Source of the DNA: Allomyces arbusculus
Taxonomy: Eukaryota; Blastocladiomycota; Blastocladiomycetes; Blastocladiales; Blastocladiaceae
Reading direction: 5' to 3'
DNA length: 64,000 nt
NCBI GenBank assembly: GCA_027604705.1
Contig: JADHYV010000013.1
Location: 1 to 64,000, forward strand
Shown: positions 56,965 through 64,000 of the stretch, piece by piece
Layout: each line of letters opens with the position of its first letter
Position numbering within the stretch: the first letter of the stretch is position 1
Notes under the pieces: model-generated
What the model was told of the DNA's origin: nothing
Database searches by the model: none
The model's input: only the letters and a program-made list of their open reading frames with translations
Made by a program: the position numbers and the translations under genes

Positions 56965-58340
56965 TGGGGAGGAAAGTGCATAGACTACGATTGGTGCTGG
57001 AGTGGAGTGGATGGGGTTGCGTGGGGTAGGGAACTCAGACAAGCAAGTATTTATCTCCAGGCAACGAATGGCCTCGCAATAACATTGATTCACCTTGTTT
57101 CTCCTGCAGGGACACGACATCCCATTTTTTTCAACGGTCGACATTACGACACGCTGGGACCTGTACCATCACGGACGAACACGGCGGTACACGGTTGTCA
57201 CGGTCACCGGCGCCAGTGAAGCGTGCATCAGCCGGCGGAAAAGAGTGAGGGGCACAAAAAGACAAAGGAAATCGCGACCTGTTGATGGGTTTGTGATCGA
57301 GAATGAGCATTAGGTGCCCAGCTGAGCGAAGCTCAAGGCCAATGCCAGCCTGCCCCATCTGGAGCGTTGCGTCGGCCGTCACCTCCTTTCGCGTCTGTTC
57401 ATTATCTACATCCTCCTGTGTCTGTATTCAAATCATTTTCCTTCGCCTTGGAGTGGGCGCCGTTGCATGGCACTTGAATCCCCAATGATGGACGAGCGAA
57501 CAGCGGATAGATTTGCTGCTCCACACGTCGTAACAATTGGCACCTCCACGCGGGACAGGCGTGCATGCACCAAAGTCCACCTCCCCAACCCTGACCAACC
57601 GATTACATCGTGGCCGTAAGGGCGTCTTTTGGGCGCGAGCGTTGGCACGATGGCGTTTGAACTGCCTGTCATGAGCCGGACGTAACGGGTCATTGCCGCC
57701 CATACGATGCGTGCGGCAGCCGGAAAAGGTCGGCGCGGCAATGACAAGTTCGGGCGTCGACTGCTGATGTGAGCATGATGGAGGGAATAGTCGGGTTGGG
57801 CAGCAAGGCGTGAGTGCCGATTTGGAGCACAATGGGCGCGACTTGGGCGGAGCTTCGGGCGCACTGTTGACTTGCCCCATTCGGAAGCATGCTAGACCTC
57901 TTGGAGCCTGTCTGCGCGCACCTGGGCTATGTGCGTTGGTTGGTGGTCGTGTTGGGAGGAGGGTGAGGCAGCCTGCCGATCTGATCCCGTGCGCGCCAGC
58001 GGGTGAGGCGCAGCGGTCATCCATTACGTAAATATCGGCATGGCAGTGAGATGGAGTGAGAACATTGCGGAACTTCTGCTGGTCAACATGGTCAACATTG
58101 TCCACACTGGCCGACACGGCACCTCCACCGCCCGCACAGCCGCCTCGCTGTTGACACCGACGCGTTGAGCGCGACCGAACCCCGGCGGGAAGGATCGTCC
58201 GGCGGCTTGCGGCCGTCGTGCATCGCCTTGCAGCCCGCGCTGGATATAAATATCGGCGGGCCCGCGCGCGTCCCTGCCGGCCGGACCTTCTCTCCTCAAC
58301 CTACCAACCATCCGCCAGCAACTTGCCGCACTATCCCAAC
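56965..58340 (+). other. Intergenic: NIPA 3' region and promoter of the TATA-type orphan
   Basis: A 1.4-kb stretch without a supportable gene. An open frame of about 230 codons on the minus strand (57428-58117) has no recognisable motif and a composition unlike neighbouring genes, so I leave it out. The right end carries the TATA box at 58245-58252. Confidence 0.45.
58245..58252 (+). promoter_or_regulatory. TATA box (TATAAATA) of the orphan at 58341
   Basis: TATAAATA lies 96 bp upstream of the start codon. With the orphan at 27057 it is one of only two genes here with a consensus TATA box at the expected distance. Confidence 0.7.
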
Positions 58341-59276
58341 ATGATGCCAACTGTCCTGGCCCTGCCAACAACTCACGCTCGCAACGGCTACGGCGCGCAC
58401 GGCGACGACGGCGACCCGCTGCTCGTCTTACCACGATCTGCTGCTGCTGCTCGGTCCCACCTATCGTCCCCGTTCCCTGCCGCTGCCTCTTCCCGTGCCC
58501 ACATGTCGCCTCGTTGTTTGCCGCTCGCCGATGCATGGGCTTCACCCTCGTGCAGCGACTTGGACCTGCGCTGCGACAATTCTGACCATGGCGCGCACGA
58601 CGCGGACGCGGAATATGCGGCTGTTGCTCCGCCACTACCACCAGCACACGCACCTCCGGCCCCCGCCCCATCGGCGCTCGTCACGTTCCTCGCTGAGCTC
58701 GCCGACCTGGCCGCTGACTTGGACCCACCCGCGCTCACGTTTGCGTCGCCGTTTGCCTCGCTCGCGTCGCTCATTGCCTACCTGACGGTGGCGATCACGG
58801 GCCAGTTCGCGACTTTCGCCCTCGTGCTTGTGACGTGGAGCCATCGGCGGCGATACCGCTCGCGACACCGAACCACCAACAACAAGAAGCTGCGGTATCG
58901 CCGGCACCGCGACGACGTTGCCGATGTGACGGCCACGGGCGCGCCGGTTTCGCTGTGGATGGCCGAACTGGATTCGCCAGCTGCGGCGGAAGGGATCGAT
59001 GCCGGAACCGCACGACCCGATGCGCCAGCACCAGCAACATCAGCAGCAGCGCTACGGTCGCCAGCGGCCGCGGCATCGTCGATGATTGTGGACGAGCTCA
59101 AGATCGTACGCGGCTGCGAGTGCGGCCGATGCCACGCGCGCATGTGCGTTATTCCTCCCTTTCATCCTGCTGCGCACAGGACAGATTGCACTGACGCGAG
59201 AACACTCTCGCCGTCGCCGGTCCCATTGTTTGGGCTCGTGGTGGCCTCCTGTCACTGGAAATCGAGCAGTGCCTAA
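58341..59276 (+). CDS. Orphan single-pass membrane protein with C-terminal cysteine cluster
   Basis: An unrecognised 311-residue, single-exon protein. The start at 58341 (MMPTVLALP) follows a TATA box by a normal distance. Residues 1-125 are Ala/Ser/Pro-rich with an acidic patch. At about 150-165 lies an amphipathic leader (LAELADLAADLDPP), followed by a hydrophobic segment SLIAYLTVAITGQFATFALVLVTW (about 135-160, possibly two short helices), then a strongly basic stretch RRRYRSRHR and LRYRRHRDD typical of the cytosolic side. Near the C-terminus CECGRCHARMC could bind a metal. No family is recognised. The last 40 residues may not be coding if an intron lies near the cysteine cluster. Confidence 0.5.
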   Translation: MMPTVLALPTTHARNGYGAHGDDGDPLLVLPRSAAAARSHLSSPFPAAASSRAHMSPRCLPLADAWASPSCSDLDLRCDNSDHGAHDADAEYAAVAPPLPPAHAPPAPAPSALVTFLAELADLAADLDPPALTFASPFASLASLIAYLTVAITGQFATFALVLVTWSHRRRYRSRHRTTNNKKLRYRRHRDDVADVTATGAPVSLWMAELDSPAAAEGIDAGTARPDAPAPATSAAALRSPAAAASSMIVDELKIVRGCECGRCHARMCVIPPFHPAAHRTDCTDARTLSPSPVPLFGLVVASCHWKSSSA

Positions 59277-60063
59277 TTCTTTCGGGTCGTCGGTGGTGTC
59301 GCACTCTTGGTGCCCGTTTGTGGACCCGAACTGGTTGTGTTTTGGATCACCTATCATTTCGTTTCGGTCCGCTTGGACGCGCGCCGGCGGCTCCTCTCTG
59401 TAAATATCGTTTGAAGGGGGTTTTCCTTTCCATAGTCTTTTTTCGTCCTTCGCCTTTCTGTTTTCCTTCTGTTCCCTCTCCTCGTCGCCAAACCGTTCAC
59501 CACGTTGTTTTCGTGCCCTCTTCGACTCCAGACCTGCCGTTCATCCCTTCCCTATGCATCCTCTCAGCGTACTCGGTTCCTCTTTGACGTCGTAGCGTTG
59601 AATATTACCCATTCCTTTCACAAACGTGCGAGCGAGAGCAGCGAGGATGGTGGGGCCAGAAGCAGCCGAGTTCTGTCTGCAAGGCAGGTTGTGGGCGTCA
59701 TGACCTTCACACGTTTGTATGACATGGCCTAATTTTCGATCATTTGCACCACCAACTTCTCAGAGGACGACACCGCGACCGGCAAGCAACGTCCTGCGAC
59801 GAAAATCAACCTCGTGACCGCAAGACTGGTCGCGGCCACCCGCACGCACATTGCTCCTCCAGCAATACAACGCGTTGCCAAGGTCGAGTCTGTGGTTCGA
59901 CCGAGCTGCAGCGACCATTCTCCCAGTCCCTTTTCCTTGGTCGGCTCGCGGCAGGGCATTCCAGTGTCGCGCCAGTCGCTACCAGCTTCTCCACCCCTTT
60001 GCGAGCGCGTCACGCTCGACCCGTTACTCCTCTCCAATCGCGCTTTCAGTTCCCTCTCGCACC
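59277..60063 (+). other. Intergenic: no gene seen
   Basis: A 787-bp spacer. The first 350 bp are T/C-rich (TTTTC and CTTTT runs), fitting a 3' UTR of the orphan; the rest precedes the EXD2-C-like gene. No open frame of protein-like composition and no TATA box. Confidence 0.4.
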
Positions 60064-61265
60064 ATGAGTTACCCGCCACGCAAGGGCCCGCTCTATGATA
60101 ACCTGACGGTGCTCGGCCCGGACGGCTCTGTGCTTTTTCGCTGTGGAAGGTATTTGCTTCTGCGCACGCAAAGCTGCTTCAGCTCCAATGTCGCGCTTTT
60201 GACCCACCATTTCCTCCGGCAGGAAAAAATTCGACTGGTACCTGACGCACGGTCTGGCGACCCAAGTCGACGAAACGACCATTGCACTCAATTTTGCACC
60301 AAAGGGACCTGGACGTGCTGGTAGGGCCACGAATTCGTCGTTTCTGCCAATCGGGACTTGACTTTGAGCTAACCGATGTGCGAACGAATAGGCCAGGAAT
60401 GGTACCTCGAGGACCGCCAGGACCAATGCGTCGTGTGCGGTGCCCAGCAGCACCTCGTGCTCGTGCACATTGTCCCGTCACAGTACCGGCGCTACATGCC
60501 GCTTCGCGTTAAGTCTCGCAGGTGGGTAATCACGATCACATTCCCTCCCTCCGATCCGCTCAACGACGAATCAACAACCATCGTTCCGATAGCAACATTG
60601 ACCTGCAACCCTTTTGCACGACCTGCCACGCCGAATACGACACGGCGTGCGGCATTGCCAAGAAAACCGTCGCCGCTCACTACGGGATCCCTGTCGAGGG
60701 CGGCCCATGGGTCAAGCGGCCCGACTGGACCCGCGCACGGAAAGCCGCGAGCGCCCTGCTCAGCACCAAGACGCGAAGCAAACTGCCCGCACCACGTATG
60801 GCCGAACTTGTCGAACATGTCGCCGCCGTGATCAACGACCCCGTCCTCATGGTCGACGCCGACGATCATGTATTGGTGGATAACCTGCCCTTCACGCACG
60901 CGCAACTGATGGCGGTTGCCAATTTACCCGACGCTGAGCGCGGCGACGGGTTTGTTGAGCACGGTGAAGGGGTCGTCGCGGCGCTCATGGCCGAACGCGA
61001 CCGCCGCGCGAGGATGATGCCGTCCCCCGCGCCGTCGCCTTCGCCACCGGTGACGGTGGACGACGATGACGGAATGGACGTGGATTTCGAGGACGGATCA
61101 GAGGACTACATGCGCGACCGCCGCACGATGCTCCCGTCGGTCCCGCCCGAGCACGACCCGCTGGTCGCGTTTGTGCGCATGTGGCGCATGCATTTCTTGG
61201 CCAAGGCGCGGCCGCAGTTTTTGTCGTCGGCGTACGACGTGAACGCGGATATCATGAACCCGTGA
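60064..61265 (+). CDS. Stand-alone EXD2 C-terminal-like zinc (HNH-type) protein
   Basis: A 328-residue protein. Exons: 60064-60149, 60223-60320, 60392-60521 and 60593-61265; introns 73, 71 and 71 nt (GTATTT, GTAGGG and GTGGGT donors), all in frame. Exons 1-4 rebuild the region found C-terminal to the 3'-5' exonuclease domain in EXD2 and plant relatives: KGPLYDNLTVLGPDGSVLF, CGRKKFDWYLTHGLA, IALNFAPKGPG, then QCVVCGAQQHLVLVHIVPSQ (Cys pair plus the H.VP motif), YRRYMP, and NIDLQPFCTTCHAEYD (second pair C..CH). The two Cys pairs and the His resemble an HNH/treble-clef zinc site. No exonuclease domain lies upstream. The C-terminal 200 residues include an acidic stretch DDDDGMDVDFEDGSED and a tail ending FVRMWRMHFL and KARPQFLSSAYD. 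Nuclease activity is not shown. Confidence 0.75.
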
Positions 61266-62065
61266 TCGCGCCGGTTGGCGGCTGGCCGAGGTGGGACGTC
61301 CGCAACCGGTGTCGCCCGCTTGCCGTGTGCGCACGGTCGTTTGTGTTGCACGCTTGTGTTCATTGTTGTCTTCCTCTTTTTCCGTTCGTGTGCCACTCCT
61401 CTCGTTATTGCTGTACCCACCGATGATTTCCTTGCACAATCCATTGCTTTACCCTGTCCACCTTGTCCGCGACCAACGTTGAGCGATCCAGCTGTGCATG
61501 GACCGCAATCCGCATGCCGACGACTGGGCTAACTTTGTCCACCCGCCCAACGCCGTCTGCACCAACAAGGTCGACAAGCGTTGGTGCCACCGAACATGAC
61601 AACGACATGGCATGGAACTTGGTCGTTGGCAGCCCTATTCTATTGACATGCGCAACTTTTCATAAAGATGAGCATGGGCACTTGTGCGAGTGTGGCGCTC
61701 CGGTGTGGGCGGAGAGAACAGGGACTTCAACGCTACCCGCTACCCTGAGTCTCTTTTTGACGGTCAGCCATCCGCCCACCCACACCCCGCAAGGACCAAC
61801 GACGGAGTACTTGCAAGTGAATTGACGCCAACTTCTATTGATCCTCGGCTATTTCAGCTTGCACCGCGCGGCACTCGCTGCAGTCGGCTCTTGCGATCCC
61901 GACGCCACTCGCGTCGCAGCGCGTTGGCAAACCCGTCAAGTCGACCGTGGCGGCACCTTGGGCACCAAGTATCGACCACGACGTCTGGCTCAACGCACCA
62001 GTCGTTGCTCCAACGCCGACAGTACTCGCCGACGAATTACCCCCCCCCCCCTCCGTCGCGACACC
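61266..62065 (+). other. Intergenic: 3' region of the EXD2-C gene and promoter of the last gene
   Basis: An 800-bp spacer without a supportable gene. It ends with a run of 12 C at 62040-62051, 14 bp before the next start codon. No TATA box. Confidence 0.45.
62040..62051 (+). repeat. 12-nt poly-C tract
   Basis: An uninterrupted C12 run in the 5' leader of the last gene. Such runs are prone to slippage and to sequencing error. Confidence 0.9.
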
Positions 62066-64000
62066 ATGTCGGCCACGTCGGCGGGCAGCAGCACCGCCCT
62101 GACCGCGACCGCCCCCAATTTCGCGCTCACGCTCGTCTACGCCTTTCTCGATGAGTCGCCATGCCGGTCGGGATCTGCGGCGGGCGCGCGGCTCGTTCTC
62201 GGCGGCAACCTGACGTGCACTTCCACCGACAAGTCGGTCCTTGCTGACCCGTGGCACTTCCAATGGAGTTTCACGACGAGTACTGCGCAACTCGCGGGGT
62301 ACTGGGCGCGCGACGGCGCCAAGATTACGACATTCGCGAACCAGCCACGGCCAACGATCACGGGCGGCGGGTCGAATTCCGCGGTCGATATCTTTGATGT
62401 GGCCGTGGTCGCGCCGAGTAATGTTGGCACAACGCGGTCGGATTCGGTCGTGTTCAATGTGACGTTGCCGTGCCCGACCAAGATCGACGACGCGAGCCGT
62501 GGTGATCTCGCGACGGCCATCCAGCCGGCGACCTGGGCAATGCAGTTTGCAAGTAGCCAAGTGTCGTACTATGTGATTGGCCAGGCGGGGACCAACCAGT
62601 CGCAGGCACTGCGCGACCAAGTCGTGCACAAGTCGTTGCCCGCGTCGGCTGCGCCTGCGGCACCCCTCACGTACGTGGCCACGGCCTCCGCGAGTAGCGG
62701 TAGCGGCAGCAACGCGAGTTCTAGCATCCCGGAATCGTCCACGGCGACCGCCTCGCTCGTCGCGATCGTGCTTCTCTCCATTGGCGTCGCCCTGCTCGTC
62801 GTCGTCATTCTCTTATGTTTGAGGCGCAGGCGCGGACGCAAGTCGAGCAGTTCCGGCAAGATGAGCCACGAGTCGACGACCACAACGACCGCGCGTGGAC
62901 ACGGGCCAGGCGGCCACGAAGTGTGGCGATCGGTACCCGCGACCAGCAGTATTCCGTCGTCCCCCGCACCCGTCGCCCGAACCATGGCGTCGAACCTGGA
63001 CGCGGCAATGTCGCCACGCGGTGGGGGTGGACCGCGGCCAGGGTCGTGGATTGAACAACGCGGCGCGTGGCATGCGCCCGCCCCAGAACCGACGTCGCCA
63101 CAGGCGCCACCGGGCGGTGGTGCTGGGTACGGCTGGGACCAGCAGCAGAACGTCGGACCGCATTTCCCGCGCATTGATCCCACCGGACCGCCCGTGTCGC
63201 GGCAAATGCAGATGCAGATGCCGCAGTACGACGACCGCGTCGAGCAATTGTCGCCACGGTCGAATTGGTCGCCCGCCCCACTGCCCCCACCGCCGCAGCC
63301 GCAGCCGCAGCCGCAGCCGCAGCCGCAGCAGCCCGCGTGGTCGCCGCGTGCCCAACCGTCACGGTTCGAGCCCGTCTCGACCCCGCCGCAAATGACGCTC
63401 CCGCCGTCGCCGTTCCAGAACACGCGCGGTGGTGCCGCTCCGCGCGCGGATTCGGCGACGCAGACGCAGACTCCACCGCCACGACGTGATGCGTCGACGT
63501 CGCCGATTGTCCTCAATCGCATGGTAGCACCAACGGCCGCGCCGGTGATGCAGGGGTCTCAGCCAGGCGGTGGAGCAAGAACGAAGATAATGATGGCACA
63601 GGGGCCGCCACCGCCGCCGCGGGCGCTTGGGAACGACACTCTTGCGGCGTCAGTGTCAAGATCGGTGAACTCGTCAACGGCTCCCGCTGGTGCGGCGCCG
63701 TCGTCCGCGCCAAGGGCACCTCCACCCGACCCTGTTTCCGCGATGCCGGCCCCGTCCGCTGCAAAATCCGACTCACCGGCGCAAGACCCGGCGCGGACCC
63801 GCGAGCAGGAACTGTTCGAGACGCTCACGCGACTGCTGCAAGAGCATCAGGACCAGTGGCGACAACAGCCCGACTTGCCGCGCGTGCCGGCGCCCGCATC
63901 GCACGACCCGCCCGCCCCTGCCATCGCTCCTGCCGCCGCTGGCGGTGACTTGGATCCGCACTCACCGTCGCAGCGCGACTCCGGGCAAGACTCAACCCAA
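62066..64000 (+). CDS. Partial: single-pass membrane protein with long proline-rich tail
   Basis: The frame from the ATG at 62066 (MSATSAGSS) stays open for 645 codons to the right edge, so the gene is cut by the window. Residues 1-225 look extracellular: Ser/Thr-rich with Cys (SPCRSG, NLTCTS, LPCPTK), sequons (NLT, NVT, NQS, NAS) and beta-type segments such as YAFLDESPC and WHFQWSFTTS. A membrane segment follows (about 227-250, SLVAIVLLSIGVALLVVVIL), then a stop-transfer cluster LRRRRGRK. The tail (over 390 residues) is Pro/Gln/Ser-rich, with a Pro-Gln repeat from CCGCAG units, proline runs (QGPPPPPRAL) and a short coiled coil near the end (QELFETLTRLLQEHQ). The layout resembles fungal surface sensors of the Wsc/Mid2 kind, but there is no WSC domain and no clear signal peptide at this start; an upstream exon is possible. 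Confidence 0.65.
   Translation, partial: MSATSAGSSTALTATAPNFALTLVYAFLDESPCRSGSAAGARLVLGGNLTCTSTDKSVLADPWHFQWSFTTSTAQLAGYWARDGAKITTFANQPRPTITGGGSNSAVDIFDVAVVAPSNVGTTRSDSVVFNVTLPCPTKIDDASRGDLATAIQPATWAMQFASSQVSYYVIGQAGTNQSQALRDQVVHKSLPASAAPAAPLTYVATASASSGSGSNASSSIPESSTATASLVAIVLLSIGVALLVVVILLCLRRRRGRKSSSSGKMSHESTTTTTARGHGPGGHEVWRSVPATSSIPSSPAPVARTMASNLDAAMSPRGGGGPRPGSWIEQRGAWHAPAPEPTSPQAPPGGGAGYGWDQQQNVGPHFPRIDPTGPPVSRQMQMQMPQYDDRVEQLSPRSNWSPAPLPPPPQPQPQPQPQPQQPAWSPRAQPSRFEPVSTPPQMTLPPSPFQNTRGGAAPRADSATQTQTPPPRRDASTSPIVLNRMVAPTAAPVMQGSQPGGGARTKIMMAQGPPPPPRALGNDTLAASVSRSVNSSTAPAGAAPSSAPRAPPPDPVSAMPAPSAAKSDSPAQDPARTREQELFETLTRLLQEHQDQWRQQPDLPRVPAPASHDPPAPAIAPAAAGGDLDPHSPSQRDSGQDSTQ
63293..63328 (+). 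repeat. CCGCAG hexanucleotide repeat, six units, in coding sequence
   Basis: Six perfect CCGCAG units encode alternating Pro-Gln in the cytosolic tail of the last gene. Length changes would add or remove two residues per unit without a frame shift. Confidence 0.9.

Noticed and set aside
57428-58117. Open frame of about 230 codons on the minus strand
   Set aside because: No motif, Cys/His/Pro-scattered composition unlike the neighbours, no promoter or splice support; left as intergenic.
1-64000. tRNA, rRNA, snRNA, CRISPR arrays, transposons or virus-derived elements
   Set aside because: I looked for conserved snRNA and 5S blocks, tRNA arm patterns, regularly spaced repeats, terminal repeats and transposase or reverse-transcriptase motifs and recognised none; small structural RNAs could still be missed by eye.

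Overview
The window is nuclear DNA from a GC-rich, intron-containing fungus. Genes are dense and broken by short introns (mostly 56-95 nt) with GT..AG ends and CTAAC-like branch points. The gene set is fungal and conserved: ATP synthase subunit h, UTP10, Nup160/Nup120, a GRAM-VASt sterol-transfer protein, a P4-ATPase, NASP/Hif1, MED21 and the RsfS/Atp25 family. The base composition and protein style suggest an early-diverging lineage, possibly Blastocladiomycota, but that is inference. I see no rRNA, tRNA, CRISPR, transposon or virus-derived element. Coding models were built by joining reading-frame segments at visible splice sites and checking that the summed exon lengths stay in frame. Layout, 0-10 kb: PP2A scaffold subunit (-), an orphan SR-rich protein (+), ALG2 mannosyltransferase (-), a small stand-alone UBR-box protein (+), a type II membrane protein with a somatomedin-B-like cysteine cluster (-), and the tail-anchored E2 UBC6 (+). 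10-15 kb is a run of four probable mitochondrial genes: ATP synthase subunit h, a rhodanese, ribosomal protein mL38 and an RsfS/Atp25-type ribosome silencing factor. 15-24 kb holds UTP10 (about 1,900 residues) and the Golgi tether COG6. 24-27 kb is a 3.3-kb stretch with no supportable gene. 27-45 kb: a TATA-driven orphan (+), the GRAM-VASt protein (-), LSM3 (+), a Nup160-like nucleoporin (+), the pseudokinase SCYL2 (-) and a kelch-cytochrome b561 fusion (-). 45-64 kb is all plus strand: NASP/Hif1 histone chaperone, P4-ATPase flippase, MED21, NIPA-type magnesium transporter, a second TATA-driven orphan, a stand-alone EXD2-C-terminal-like zinc protein, and a single-pass membrane protein that runs off the right edge. 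Over the first 33 kb neighbouring genes almost strictly alternate in strand, so most share a 300-500 bp divergent promoter and converge with gaps of 80-420 bp. Several intergenic regions carry CACGTG boxes or perfect palindromes. Most genes are housekeeping (trafficking, ribosome biogenesis, ubiquitin, lipid and membrane biology) and I see no metabolic cluster. The least conventional items are the stand-alone UBR box, the stand-alone EXD2-C domain, the kelch-b561 fusion, the SMB-like membrane protein, the two TATA-type orphans, and the genome-wide-looking preference for GTACG 5' splice sites.
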